Assembly (NCBI RefSeq): GCF_000686885.1
Contig: NZ_JMLU01000009.1
Coordinates: forward strand, 1-64,000
Reading direction: 5' to 3'
From: Flavobacterium sasangense DSM 21067
Lineage (GTDB): Bacteria > Bacteroidota > Bacteroidia > Flavobacteriales > Flavobacteriaceae
Length of the DNA: 64,000 nt
Position 1 is the first letter of the stretch; every line of letters starts with the position of its first letter. Position numbers and translations under genes: made by a program. The notes under the pieces were generated by a model, which worked only from the letters and a program-made list of their open reading frames with translations, ran no database searches and had not been told where the DNA came from. Below are positions 9,313-18,923 of this stretch, one piece after another.

Positions 9313-9936
9313 ATGGAATTATTTATTTATCTATTCGCCGCCTTATTCTCCGTATTAAATCCAATTGGAACCGTTCCCATTTTCGTTGCCTTAACCGAAG
9401 GTTATACAAGCGCTGAACGAGCAAAAGTTTCTTTAATTACCAGTATTAACGTTTTAATCATCTTGTTGATTTCGTTTTTTATTGGTCAGTACGTTTTGAG
9501 CTTCTTCGGCATCACAATTACGGCTTTACGAATTGCAGGTGGAATCATCATTACCAGTTCTGGCTTCGGATTATTGAATGGGAATTTCAGTAAAAACAAA
9601 GGAATCAATAAAAAGGTACAAAAAGAAGTTCAAAACAGAACACATATTGCACTTACTCCTTTAGCCATGCCAATGTTAGCCGGACCTGGTTCTATTTCAT
9701 TACTTATTGCTTATTATCAAGAACACAATACTACATCTGAAATTATAATTTCAACGATTTCAATTACAGTTGTTGCAGCTACTATTTATTTAGTCCTTAG
9801 AAGTGCCCATTTTTTAGCAAAAATGTTAGGTTCTTCTGGAATCGTAGCAATCTCTAGAATCATTGGATTTTTAACAATTGCTATTGGTATTCAGTATATT
9901 ATTAGTGCTATCTTAACCATTATTAGAGGAATCTAG
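9313..9936 (+). CDS. MarC-family integral membrane protein
   Basis: UPF0056/MarC-family inner-membrane protein of 207 residues with six hydrophobic segments. The internal repeat typical of the family is visible: LFSVLNPIGTVPIFVALTEG near residue 11 and LTPLAMPMLAGPGSISLL near 115, each with an asparagine or methionine-proline break in the helix. The family was once linked to multiple antibiotic resistance, but that role was not upheld and no transport substrate is established. It is monocistronic, with its own -7 element and a bidirectional terminator downstream. Confidence 0.92.
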   Translation: MELFIYLFAALFSVLNPIGTVPIFVALTEGYTSAERAKVSLITSINVLIILLISFFIGQYVLSFFGITITALRIAGGIIITSSGFGLLNGNFSKNKGINKKVQKEVQNRTHIALTPLAMPMLAGPGSISLLIAYYQEHNTTSEIIISTISITVVAATIYLVLRSAHFLAKMLGSSGIVAISRIIGFLTIAIGIQYIISAILTIIRGI

Positions 9937-9960
9937 TAAGTTGAGAATTGGAAGAAAAAA

Positions 9961-10000
9961 AATCCCAAATTTCGAATGATTCGGAATTTGGGATTTTTAC
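9961..10000. terminator. Bidirectional terminator between marC and ctlX
   Basis: AATCCCAAATT and its complement AATTTGGGATT form a stem with a short loop, flanked by A-runs on the left and T-runs on the right. It can terminate both the rightward marC transcript and the leftward ctlX transcript. Confidence 0.85.
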
Positions 10001-10030
10001 TTTTTAAAATCACTCGAAGTGTTGTTAGAA

Positions 10031-10966
10031 TTATTCTTTCGGTAAGAAAATTTCCGCCATCATACAACGTGCGCTTCCACCACCACAAGCTTCAATTGTA
10101 TCTAAACTTGAACTTACGATAGTTACATGTTCTTCTAATTGTGCAATTTGCTTTTTAGTCAAACTTTGGTGAGCTGAGGCACTCATAATTAAATATCTTC
10201 TGTCATCTGTTCCTTTTACCTCTAACATATTTCCGGCGAAATTGTTTACTTGGTCTTCGGTGATAAGAATTACTTCTTTTTCATCGCCTTTCAAGCTATC
10301 TAAGACCATTTTACGTTCTTTTTTATCGTCGATACAATCTGCACAAATAACCGCAAATGTTTCGCCTACGCACATAATTACGTTCGTGTGATAGATATGT
10401 TTTCTTTCCCCATTTACTGTTTGAAACGCTTCAAAAATCACAGGTGTAAATTCGAAATCTTCACAAAATTCGATGAATAATTCTTCATCAGCTCTTGGCG
10501 ATAAAGCACAATACGCTTTTCCGTTAGCTCTATCTAAAACAATACTTCCTGTTCCTTCCAAGAAAATATCATCATCTTCAGCTGAAGTGTAATCCATAAT
10601 CTCATTGATTACAAAACCTTCATTTTCTAAATGATCTAAAACATCTTCTCTTCTTTCTAAACGACGATTTTCGGCAAACATTGGATATAGAACAACATCT
10701 CCATTTTCATGAAATGAAATCCAGTTGTTTGGAAAAATACTATCTGGCGTATCTGGACTTAACGTATCTTCAACCACCACCACATTTAAACCTATCATTT
10801 TAAGTTTTTGGACAAAAGTATCAAACTCTTCTTGTGCCTTAGCGTTAACCGAAGCTGGTGTTAAATTATCCAATACTTTTTGGTAATAATTATTCACCGC
10901 TGTTTGTTCGTTCATACGGAATGCTACCGGACGAATCATCAATATAGAGTTAGTTGTTTGGTTCAT
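10031..10966 (-). CDS. ctlX: CtlX-like citrulline/guanidino-group hydrolase
   Basis: Amidinotransferase-fold enzyme of 311 residues resembling the family named citrulline utilization hydrolase CtlX, which would release ammonia and CO2 from citrulline to give ornithine. Catalytic elements visible are DSIFPNNWISFHENG near residue 76, the acidic FLEGTGSIVLDR near 135, the histidine in IYHTNVIMCVG near 191 and the nucleophile Cys301 in SARCMMAEIF. The small membrane ORF upstream overlaps its start by 17 bases and a second fold-mate lies just beyond, so all three are probably cotranscribed. The substrate is inferred; arginine or N-modified arginine remains possible. Confidence 0.85.
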   Translation of the reverse strand: MNQTTNSILMIRPVAFRMNEQTAVNNYYQKVLDNLTPASVNAKAQEEFDTFVQKLKMIGLNVVVVEDTLSPDTPDSIFPNNWISFHENGDVVLYPMFAENRRLERREDVLDHLENEGFVINEIMDYTSAEDDDIFLEGTGSIVLDRANGKAYCALSPRADEELFIEFCEDFEFTPVIFEAFQTVNGERKHIYHTNVIMCVGETFAVICADCIDDKKERKMVLDSLKGDEKEVILITEDQVNNFAGNMLEVKGTDDRRYLIMSASAHQSLTKKQIAQLEEHVTIVSSSLDTIEACGGGSARCMMAEIFLPKE

Positions 10967-11114
10967 GTTTTTCTTCTTTATTTTTTTCTGATAAATCGTA
11001 TTTTTTGATTACGACATTATTTTTATTTGGATTCTTAGTATTCTTTACAACATATACTATTGCACTAACTACAATTATTGGAAAAACCACATAAAAATAG
11101 ATTGCAGTATGCAT
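10950..11114 (-). CDS. Small single-helix membrane protein, 54 aa
   Basis: Reads MHTAIYFYVVFPIIVVSAIV, one hydrophobic helix of about 20 residues, followed by a charged Asn/Lys-rich cytoplasmic tail ending KHEPNN. It begins four bases after the upstream deiminase-like gene ends and its stop lies 17 bases inside ctlX in another frame, so it is tightly packed in the operon. The ATG has no Shine-Dalgarno sequence, as is usual here. I do not recognise a family. The tight packing and the contrast between hydrophobic and charged halves suggest it is real, but no functional claim is made. Confidence 0.6.
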   Translation of the reverse strand: MHTAIYFYVVFPIIVVSAIVYVVKNTKNPNKNNVVIKKYDLSEKNKEEKHEPNN

Positions 11115-11117
11115 AGC

Positions 11118-12032
11118 CTAATCTCTAATCAAAGGCAAAGTTGAACATCTTAACAAACCTTCTTGTTTTGCAATTTCTGCATACGGAATTTCTTCTACCG
11201 TAAATCCGTTTTCGCGTAACCAATTATTTAATCTGGTGAAGTTTTTTTCGGAAACTACTACATCAGGAGCAATGGAAAACACATTGGAATTCATGTGATA
11301 CATTTCTTCTCTTTCGATGTGAAATAGATTTTCTTTTCCGAATAAATTCACTAAGAACATATAATCTGCTTCTTCACGGAAACCACTTTTATAAATGATT
11401 CCTTTATTGGTTCCAACAGGTTGAAAACAACAATCTAAATGCAACGCATTGTCACGAGGCTCAATTTTCGATTTTACCAAATCAAACTCTTTCACAATTT
11501 TATTTGGAAACAATTCTTTAATATAATTTACTCCTTGCATGTTGGTTCTTGCTGTGATATAATCTTTGTAATCCGAACCTTTGTAAGTTCCGATAAAGAT
11601 ATACTCATTCCAAGGCATTACGTCTCCACCTTCAATATGTACTTCTTCTGGCGGACGCACCACTTTCTTAGGATCAATTTGATCGATTACGTATTGAATC
11701 GCATCTAATTCTCGTTCTCTGTCCGGTAAAATATTGGCTTTGATAAAAATGTCATCGATTACAAATCCGATGTCTCTGGCGAAAATTTGGTTGTAATTTT
11801 CAATAATTTGAGGTCTGAAGACTTTTACGTCGTATTTTTGGAACACTTTGTTAAAAGCTTCCATTTCGTTTACCATATCTGCTTCCACAGGATAGGTTCC
11901 GGCTTTAATATGCTCTAATGATTTAGGATCATAGGCTTCTTCGATAGTAGGTGTTGGACCGTTACTTGTAGCAGTTCCTAACACCACAGCCCTTAAACGG
12001 GAAGTTTCGTTTTTTACATTTAATTGTAACAT
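11118..12032 (-). CDS. DDAH/arginine-deiminase-like hydrolase
   Basis: Amidinotransferase-fold protein of 304 residues, likely a dimethylarginine dimethylaminohydrolase or arginine-deiminase relative acting on guanidino groups in the cytoplasm. Recognisable active-site parts are FARDIGFVID (about 86), HIEGGDVMPW (about 132), the histidine in DNALHLDCCFQPVG (about 200) and the nucleophile Cys296 in LLRCSTLPLIRD. The ATG at 12032 is preferred to one 75 bases upstream because a TATATTTG promoter element lies between them and the conserved domain starts here. First gene of a three-gene operon with the 54-residue ORF and ctlX. Exact substrate unknown. Confidence 0.85.
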   Translation of the reverse strand: MLQLNVKNETSRLRAVVLGTATSNGPTPTIEEAYDPKSLEHIKAGTYPVEADMVNEMEAFNKVFQKYDVKVFRPQIIENYNQIFARDIGFVIDDIFIKANILPDRERELDAIQYVIDQIDPKKVVRPPEEVHIEGGDVMPWNEYIFIGTYKGSDYKDYITARTNMQGVNYIKELFPNKIVKEFDLVKSKIEPRDNALHLDCCFQPVGTNKGIIYKSGFREEADYMFLVNLFGKENLFHIEREEMYHMNSNVFSIAPDVVVSEKNFTRLNNWLRENGFTVEEIPYAEIAKQEGLLRCSTLPLIRD

Positions 12033-12048
12033 AGCTTTCGGCTTTTGG

Positions 12049-12056
12049 CAAATATA
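12049..12056 (-). promoter_or_regulatory. -7 promoter element for the deiminase operon
   Basis: TATATTTG on the minus strand matches TAnnTTTG and ends 16 bases before the chosen ATG. It argues against the upstream in-frame ATG at 12107, which would lie ahead of the promoter. Confidence 0.6.
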
Positions 12057-12133
12057 GAAAAAGGAAACGAGAATATTAATTAGTAAACCGTTATAAATTC
12101 GCTTCAAAAAGATTCTTTTTAGATATAAATGAT

Positions 12134-12141
12134 TAAATTTG
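12134..12141 (+). promoter_or_regulatory. -7 promoter element for the LEA-like gene
   Basis: TAAATTTG matches TAnnTTTG 25 bases before the ATG. It diverges from the deiminase operon promoter about 80 bases away. No TTG at the expected spacing was found. Confidence 0.5.
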
Positions 12142-12166
12142 AGAAAACTATAAAAAACAAATTATC

Positions 12167-12538
12167 ATGGGATTATCAAATTTTTTCAGTTCTCTTTTTG
12201 GGAAAGCAAAAGAGAAAGCGGAAATTGCAAAAGAAAACTTAAGTGAAGTTGCAGAAAATGTAGCCGAAAAAGCTGCTGATGTAGCCGAAGACGTAAAAGA
12301 AACGGTTGAAAATGTTGCCGAAAAAGTTTCTGGAAAACTAGAAGAAATGGGCGTACCAGAAAAAGTAAACGAATTTGTTGATGTGGCTAAAGAAAAAACC
12401 GCAGAAGCTGCAGGTTGGGTGGAAGAAAAAGCGCATAACTTAAAAGAATCATTACAAAATACAGCTGAAACTGTAGAAGATAAGGTAGAAGATTTAACAG
12501 GAAGCACAGAAGAAGAAGCACAAAAACCTACTGAATAA
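12167..12538 (+). CDS. LEA/YtxH-like amphipathic helical protein
   Basis: A 123-residue, Ala/Glu/Lys/Val-rich protein predicted to be almost wholly helical. After a short hydrophobic start (MGLSNFFSSLFGKAKEKAE) it repeats an 11-residue-like pattern (ENVAEKAADVAEDVKETVE, EKTAEAAGWVEEKAHNL) as in group 3 LEA or apolipoprotein-type helices. It ends in a Glu/Thr tail (TGSTEEEAQKPTE). There is no signal peptide. Such proteins are often associated with membranes or with desiccation and osmotic stress, but that role is inference here. It has its own -7 element and a bidirectional terminator shared with gltA. Confidence 0.8.
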   Translation: MGLSNFFSSLFGKAKEKAEIAKENLSEVAENVAEKAADVAEDVKETVENVAEKVSGKLEEMGVPEKVNEFVDVAKEKTAEAAGWVEEKAHNLKESLQNTAETVEDKVEDLTGSTEEEAQKPTE

Positions 12539-12560
12539 ATCGTACATTTATAAAAACAAA

Positions 12561-12586
12561 AATCCCACTTTTCAGTGGGATTTTTT
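12561..12586. terminator. Bidirectional terminator between the LEA-like gene and gltA
   Basis: AATCCCACT / AGTGGGATT with a five-base loop, T-run on the right and A-rich on the left. It can end both the rightward helical-protein transcript and the leftward gltA transcript. Confidence 0.88.
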
Positions 12587-12590
12587 ATTA

Positions 12591-13874
12591 TTATCTGTCT
12601 TTAACTTCTTTAAAAGGACGTAATGTATAACCTGTATAAACTTGTCTTGGACGTCCAATTGGTTCTTTATTTACTCTCATTTCTTTCCATTGTGCAATCC
12701 AACCTGGTAAACGACCAATTGCAAATAAAACCGTAAACATTTCAACTGGAATTCCCATCGCGCGGTAGATAATTCCTGAATAGAAATCTACGTTTGGATA
12801 TAAGTTTCTTGATTTGAAATATTCGTCTTCTAAAGCTACTTTTTCTAATTGTTTTGCAATATCTAATAATGGATCATCAACTCCTAACGAACTTAATACA
12901 TCATCAGCTGCTTTTTTAATGATCGTTGCTCTTGGATCAAAGTTTTTGTAAACACGGTGACCGAATCCCATTAAACGGAATGGATCGTCTTTATCTTTTG
13001 CTTTTAAAACGAATTTAGCAACATCCCCTCCATTGTCATGGATTTCTTGTAACATTTCTAATACCGCTTGATTAGCTCCACCGTGAAGTGGTCCCCAAAG
13101 AGCAGAAACTCCAGCAGAAATTGAAGCAAACAACCCAGCATGAGAAGAACCCACAATTCTTACTGTAGAAGTAGAACAGTTTTGTTCGTGATCAGCATGT
13201 AAGATAAATAATTTATCTAAAGCAGCTACAACTTTTGGATCTGCTTTGTAAGGTCCTGTTGGCAATTCAAACATTAAACGCATGAAATTATCAACATATC
13301 CTTTTGTATTATCGTAATAATTTAATGGATAACCCATTGTTTTTCTGTAAGTCCATGTAGCAATTACTAAGAATTTACCCATAGTTTTACAAACTGCTTC
13401 ATACATTTCTTTCTCGTTGTGAGGATTCACAGACTTAGGATTAAATGCAGTTAAAGCACTTGTTAAAGAAGCTAAAACACCCATTGGATGAGCCGTTTTT
13501 GGAAAACCATCAATAATGTTTTTCATTTCTTCATTAACCAATGTATATTTGCGAATATCGTTTTCGAATTTTTCTAATTGTGCTGCTGTTGGAAGTTCTC
13601 CAAAAATCAACAAATAAGAAACTTCTAGAAAATCAGCTTTATCCGCTAAATCTTCGATTGAATATCCTCTGTAACGTAAAATTCCTTCTTCACCATCTAA
13701 GAAAGTAATTTCACTTGTACATGAACCTGAGTTTTTATAACCCGGATCAATAGTAATAGCACCAGATGCACTACGCAACTTGTCTATGTCGATAGCAACC
13801 TCATTCTCAGTTCCCACAATTACTGGAAACTCATACTTTTTGCCATCAAGCTCTAATATTGCAGTTTTTGACAT
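12591..13874 (-). CDS. gltA: Citrate synthase
   Basis: Condenses acetyl-CoA and oxaloacetate to citrate, the entry step of the TCA cycle. At 427 residues with an extended N-terminal region (LELDGKKYEFPVIVGTENE) it is the type II, usually hexameric and NADH-sensitive, form seen in Gram-negative bacteria. Catalytic histidines lie in GPLHGGANQA near residue 264 and GFGHRVYKNFDPRA near 305, and the aspartate in NVDFYSGI near 363. It follows eno on the same strand but is separated from it by a terminator, so it should have its own promoter in the AT-rich 13875-13980 stretch, where no exact consensus could be picked. Confidence 0.97.
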   Translation of the reverse strand: MSKTAILELDGKKYEFPVIVGTENEVAIDIDKLRSASGAITIDPGYKNSGSCTSEITFLDGEEGILRYRGYSIEDLADKADFLEVSYLLIFGELPTAAQLEKFENDIRKYTLVNEEMKNIIDGFPKTAHPMGVLASLTSALTAFNPKSVNPHNEKEMYEAVCKTMGKFLVIATWTYRKTMGYPLNYYDNTKGYVDNFMRLMFELPTGPYKADPKVVAALDKLFILHADHEQNCSTSTVRIVGSSHAGLFASISAGVSALWGPLHGGANQAVLEMLQEIHDNGGDVAKFVLKAKDKDDPFRLMGFGHRVYKNFDPRATIIKKAADDVLSSLGVDDPLLDIAKQLEKVALEDEYFKSRNLYPNVDFYSGIIYRAMGIPVEMFTVLFAIGRLPGWIAQWKEMRVNKEPIGRPRQVYTGYTLRPFKEVKDR

Positions 13875-13983
13875 ATTATTTATATGATATTTTATGATAA
13901 AATTAATGTGAATTGCGAATTTAACAAATAATAATCAAACAATAAAGAAATTATCTATAATTTATGGTTAAATAATATACATA

Positions 13984-14018
13984 AAAAATCCTGCTGTAAA
14001 ATACTACAACAGGATTTA
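13984..14018 (-). terminator. Terminator of eno
   Basis: Minus-strand stem AAATCCTGTTGT / ACAGCAGGATTT with an eight-base loop and a T-rich tail, 21 bases past the eno stop codon. It separates eno from gltA. Confidence 0.8.
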
Positions 14019-14038
14019 AAAATGATATCTAAAAGTAA

Positions 14039-15379
<1,341 letters not shown>

Positions 15380-15434
15380 TAATTTAAACTATAATGATAT
15401 TGAAAAACTCAAAAAACTTATAAACGATAACGTT

Positions 15435-16544
15435 TTAGTTAGCTGCAGTTTTTATATTTTCGATAAATTGGTCGAATAAATAACTTGAATCGTGTGGTCC
15501 AGGACTTGCTTCTGGATGATATTGCACTGAAAAACAGTTTTTCGATTTCATTCGCATCCCAGCTACAGTTCCGTCATTCAAATGTTCGTGAGTTAATTCG
15601 AAATCTGGATGCTTGTCTAATTCTTCTCTAACGATAGCAAAACCGTGATTTTGAGAAGTAATTTCACCTTTTCCTGTAATCACATTTTTAACAGGATGAT
15701 TAATTCCGCGGTGACCATTGAACATTTTATAAGTTGAAATCCCATTAGCCAAACCAATGATTTGATGTCCTAAACAGATTCCAAATAATGGTTTATTTTC
15801 GTTTAAAATTTGTTTCGCTACTTCTTGAGCGGTTTCTAAAGGTTCTGGATCACCAGGTCCGTTTGATAAGAAATAACCGTCTGGATTGAATGCTTTCAAA
15901 TCTTCAAATGAAGCGTTGTATGGGAAAACTTTGATATAGCAATCTCTCTTCGCTAAATTTCTAAGGATATTCGTTTTGATTCCTAAATCTAAAGCCGAAA
16001 TTTTATATTTTGCTGTTTCTTCACCAAAGAAATACGGCTCTTTAGTAGAAACTTTTGAAGCCAATTCCAAACCATTCATATCCGGAACTTGAGCTAATCT
16101 TTCTTTTAATTCTTCTATTGGAGTTCCATCGGTACAAATGACCGCATTCATAGCTCCGTTATCTCTGATATAACTTACCAAAGCTCTTGTATCTACATCC
16201 GAAATTACGATAAGATTTTGTTTACTTAAATAGTCAAACAAACTTTCAGTTGCATCTACGCGTGAATAATTAAAGCTGAAGTTTTTACAAACTAATCCTG
16301 AAATCTTTACTGAATCTGATTCCACTTCTTTATCGTTTACACCATAATTCCCAATGTGAGCATTGGTAGTAACCATGATTTGCCCGAAGTAAGAAGGATC
16401 TGTAAAAATTTCTTGATAACCTGTTGTTCCCGTATTAAAAGCGACTTCACCAAAAGTAACACCTTCAATTCCGATTGATTTTCCGTGAAAAATAGTACCG
16501 TCTTTAAGAAGTAAAACGGCCTTAGAACGATTGTTGTATTTCAT
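15435..16544 (-). CDS. carA: Carbamoyl-phosphate synthase small subunit
   Basis: Glutamine amidotransferase subunit (369 residues) that hydrolyses glutamine and passes ammonia to CarB for carbamoyl phosphate synthesis (pyrimidines, arginine). The N-terminal CPSase small-chain domain begins KAVLLLKDGTIFHGKSIG. The class I GATase domain has the nucleophile in GICLGHQIIG near residue 260 and the His/Glu pair in VQYHPEASPGPHDS near 344. The ATG at 16544 is the likely start: an in-frame TTG eight codons upstream lies inside the -7 box itself. carB is not in this window. The gene lies after the rplQ terminator with its own strong promoter. Confidence 0.96.
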   Translation of the reverse strand: MKYNNRSKAVLLLKDGTIFHGKSIGIEGVTFGEVAFNTGTTGYQEIFTDPSYFGQIMVTTNAHIGNYGVNDKEVESDSVKISGLVCKNFSFNYSRVDATESLFDYLSKQNLIVISDVDTRALVSYIRDNGAMNAVICTDGTPIEELKERLAQVPDMNGLELASKVSTKEPYFFGEETAKYKISALDLGIKTNILRNLAKRDCYIKVFPYNASFEDLKAFNPDGYFLSNGPGDPEPLETAQEVAKQILNENKPLFGICLGHQIIGLANGISTYKMFNGHRGINHPVKNVITGKGEITSQNHGFAIVREELDKHPDFELTHEHLNDGTVAGMRMKSKNCFSVQYHPEASPGPHDSSYLFDQFIENIKTAAN

Positions 16545-16565
16545 TGTGTTGTGTTGTTGTGGTTG

Positions 16566-16596
16566 CAAATTTAGTTATAAAAGTTGTTTTTTTCAA
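16566..16596 (-). promoter_or_regulatory. Promoter of carA (TTG-N20-TAAATTTG)
   Basis: Minus strand carries TTG at 16596-16594, a 20-base spacer and TAAATTTG at 16573-16566, a full match to the Bacteroidota -33/-7 arrangement. Transcription should start near 16562, giving an A/C-rich leader of about 18 nt. Confidence 0.75.
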
Positions 16597-16614
16597 CTGT
16601 TTGAATCGTAAAAC

Positions 16615-16650
16615 CAAAAAAAAAGGATAAACTTAAAAAAGTCTATCCTT
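16615..16650 (-). terminator. Terminator after rplQ
   Basis: Minus-strand stem AAGGATAGACT / AGTTTATCCTT with one mismatch and a six-base loop, followed by a run of ten T. It lies 27 bases past the rplQ stop and ends the long ribosomal-protein transcript. Confidence 0.85.
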
Positions 16651-16677
16651 ATTATTTTTACATGAATGGTATCATGA

Positions 16678-17160
16678 TTATTCTGTAGCTTCAGTGTTTT
16701 CAGAAGTTTCAGCTGCTGGAGCTTCAGGAGTACCTTCTGCTTTTTTAGCTTTTCCACGACGAGTCGTTTTCTTAACTTCTTTTTTACCACCATTGTACAA
16801 GGTGTTGAAATCTACTAATTCGATCATTGCCATATCAGCGTTATCTCCTAAACGGTTTCCTAACTTGATGATACGAGTGTATCCTCCTGGACGGTCACCT
16901 ACTTTAGCAGCAACTTCTCTGAAAAGTTCTGTAACTGCATATTTGTTTCTTAAGTAAGAAAAACAAATACGACGGTTGTGAGTAGTATCTTCTTTTGATT
17001 TTGTAACTAATGGTTCAACAAATTGTTTTAAAGCTTTTGCTTTAGCAACAGTAGTGTTGATACGTTTATGTTCGATTAAAGAACAAGCCATGTTAGCTAA
17101 CATAGCAGCTCTATGTCCTTTTTGTCTACTTAAATGATTGAATTTTTTTCCGTGTCTCAT
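16678..17160 (-). CDS. rplQ: 50S ribosomal protein L17
   Basis: Large-subunit protein near the exit tunnel rim; last gene of the alpha-type cluster. The start [21 protein letters not shown] and the [23 protein letters not shown] block are diagnostic. At 160 residues it exceeds the roughly 120-residue core by a C-terminal tail that is basic ([15 protein letters not shown]) and then acidic and Ala/Glu/Thr-rich; tails of this kind occur in other Bacteroidota L17 but I cannot check how far this one is conserved. It follows rpoA after a 60-base gap and is followed by a strong terminator. Confidence 0.97.
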   Translation of the reverse strand: MRHGKKFNHLSRQKGHRAAMLANMACSLIEHKRINTTVAKAKALKQFVEPLVTKSKEDTTHNRRICFSYLRNKYAVTELFREVAAKVGDRPGGYTRIIKLGNRLGDNADMAMIELVDFNTLYNGGKKEVKKTTRRGKAKKAEGTPEAPAAETSENTEATE

Positions 17161-17220
17161 GACGTCTATTATTTATCTTCATCTTGCATCAATCCTTTCG
17201 GAGCGCAAAATATGAAGCAA

Positions 17221-18213
17221 TTATTCTTTATCTAACTTGTATTTAGTTAAATCCATTCCGAAAGTTAGGTTTTTATTAGCCACTAACTCATCTAATTCAG
17301 TTAATGATTTTTTACCAAAATTACGGAACTTCATTAAGTCGTTCTTGTTGAAAGATACTAAATCACCTAATGTATCAACTTCAGCCGCTTTTAAACAATT
17401 TAATGCTCTAACAGATAAGTCCATATCAACTAATTTAGTTTTCAATAACTGTCTCATGTGAAGAGATTCTTCGTCATAAGACTCAGTTTGAGCAATTTCA
17501 TCTGCCTCAAGAGTAATTCTTTCATCAGAGAACAACATAAAGTGGTGGATTAACGTCTTAGCTGCTTCAGTTAATGCATCTTTAGGATGGATAGAACCAT
17601 CTGTAATGATTTCAAAAACTAATTTTTCGTAGTCTGTTTTTTGTTCCACACGGAAATTCTCAATAGCATATTTTACGTTCTTTACTGGAGTGTAAATAGA
17701 ATCTGTAAAAATAGTTCCTATAGGAGCATTTGATTTTTTGTTCTCTTCAGCAGGAACATAACCTCTACCTTTTTCGATAGAAAGTTCCATATTGATAGAT
17801 GTTTTACTGTCTAAATTACAGATAACTAAATCTGGATTTAAAACTTGAAAACCAGAGATGAATTTTTGAAAATCACCTGCAGTAATCTTGTCTTTCCCCG
17901 AAAGAGAGATAGAAACAGACTCATTATCAATATCTTCAATTTGACGTTTGAAACGTACTTGTTTAAGATTTAAAATAATTTCTGTAACATCTTCAACAAC
18001 ACCAGAAATTGTAGAGAACTCATGTTCTACACCTTCAATTCTTACTGATGTAATTGCATATCCTTCAAGAGAAGAAAGCAAAACTCTTCTAAGTGCATTA
18101 CCAACAGTCAATCCGTAACCAGGTTCCAAAGGTCTAAATTCAAATTTACCTTCGAAATCCGTAGAATCGATCATGATAACTTTATCGGGCTTTTGAAAAT
18201 TAAATATTGCCAT
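17221..18213 (-). CDS. rpoA: RNA polymerase subunit alpha
   Basis: Scaffold of RNA polymerase and target of activators. The 330-residue protein has the N-terminal dimerisation domain ([20 protein letters not shown] near residue 31) and a C-terminal DNA-binding domain ([16 protein letters not shown] near 275, [17 protein letters not shown] near 297). The ATG at 18213 (MAIFNFQKP) was preferred to one six codons upstream, which lies almost against the rpsD stop and adds a non-conserved MTLVEH. It lies between rpsD and rplQ in the usual order. Confidence 0.97.
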   Translation of the reverse strand: MAIFNFQKPDKVIMIDSTDFEGKFEFRPLEPGYGLTVGNALRRVLLSSLEGYAITSVRIEGVEHEFSTISGVVEDVTEIILNLKQVRFKRQIEDIDNESVSISLSGKDKITAGDFQKFISGFQVLNPDLVICNLDSKTSINMELSIEKGRGYVPAEENKKSNAPIGTIFTDSIYTPVKNVKYAIENFRVEQKTDYEKLVFEIITDGSIHPKDALTEAAKTLIHHFMLFSDERITLEADEIAQTESYDEESLHMRQLLKTKLVDMDLSVRALNCLKAAEVDTLGDLVSFNKNDLMKFRNFGKKSLTELDELVANKNLTFGMDLTKYKLDKE

Positions 18214-18234
18214 ATGTTCGACTAATGTCAATTA

Positions 18235-18840
18235 TTATTTGTTATACAACTCAACGATTAGTTGTTCTTTAATATTTTCTGGAATTTGAAGTCTTTGAGG
18301 TACAGAAACGAAAGTACCTTCTTTAGTATCATTATTCCAAGTAATCCACTCATAAACTTGAGAAGACGCAGCTAAAGAACGGTCAATAGCTTCAAGAGAT
18401 TTTGATTTTTCACGTACAGCAACTTTATCACCCGCTTTTAAGTGGTAAGAAGGTACATTAACCACTTCACCATTTACAGTGATGTGTCTGTGAGATACAA
18501 TTTGACGAGCTGCTCTACGAGATGGAGCGATACCCATTCTGTAAACTACGTTATCTAAACGAGCTTCACATAATTGTAATAAGATTTCACCTGTTACTCC
18601 AGAAGCAGCAGATGCTTTTTTGAATAAGTTTCTGAACTGTTTTTCTAAAATACCGTAAGTATATTTAGCTTTTTGCTTTTCCATTAACTGAACAGCATAC
18701 TCAGATTTTTTACCTCTCTTTTTAGCTAAACCATGTTGCCCTGGAGGGTAATTTCTTTTTTCGAAGGCTTTATCATCTCCGAAGATTGCTTCGCCAAATT
18801 TACGAGCAATTTTTGTTTTTGGACCAGTATATCTTGCCAT
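18235..18840 (-). CDS. rpsD: 30S ribosomal protein S4
   Basis: Primary 16S-binding protein of the 30S body and, in other bacteria, a translational autoregulator of its operon. The 201 residues include [17 protein letters not shown] at the start and the S4 RNA-binding domain ([33 protein letters not shown], about 91-123). The N-terminal region lacks the zinc-finger cysteines found in some S4 proteins. Its ATG is 83 bases after rpsK, an unusually long gap for this operon that holds a terminator-like hairpin (see the leader entry). Confidence 0.97.
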   Translation of the reverse strand: MARYTGPKTKIARKFGEAIFGDDKAFEKRNYPPGQHGLAKKRGKKSEYAVQLMEKQKAKYTYGILEKQFRNLFKKASAASGVTGEILLQLCEARLDNVVYRMGIAPSRRAARQIVSHRHITVNGEVVNVPSYHLKAGDKVAVREKSKSLEAIDRSLAASSQVYEWITWNNDTKEGTFVSVPQRLQIPENIKEQLIVELYNK

Positions 18841-18857
18841 TTTAAAAAATTAAAAAA

Positions 18858-18908
18858 GGTAGGAATTATGAATTCAGGTCTATATCCTTCGATAATTTTA
18901 AACCTACC
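18858..18908 (-). ncRNA. Candidate rpsD leader / attenuator hairpin
   Basis: On the minus strand GGTAGG, a 5-base bulge, AATTAT, a 22-base loop, ATAATT and CCTACC form a 12-bp stem. It is followed directly by TTTTTTTAATTTTTT and then the S4 start codon about 15 bases later. The shape is that of an intrinsic terminator placed in front of an essential gene, which suggests regulated read-through or autoregulation by S4. No -7 consensus was found in the gap. Confidence 0.55.
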
Positions 18909-18923
18909 CGTGTTATACTTAAA

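Noticed and set aside
12148..12507. Open frame antisense to the LEA-like gene (Ser/Thr/Phe-rich)
   Set aside because: It is the complement of the Ala/Glu/Lys repeat and has the low-complexity composition expected of a shadow frame.
16545..16568. In-frame TTG start eight codons upstream for carA
   Set aside because: The TTG is part of the -7 box TAAATTTG, so it would lie before the transcription start; the ATG at 16544 aligns with the family.
17161..17220. Possible regulatory hairpin (TCC-GAAA-GGA) between rpoA and rplQ
   Set aside because: Only a three-pair stem with a GNRA-type loop; too short to support without comparison to relatives.
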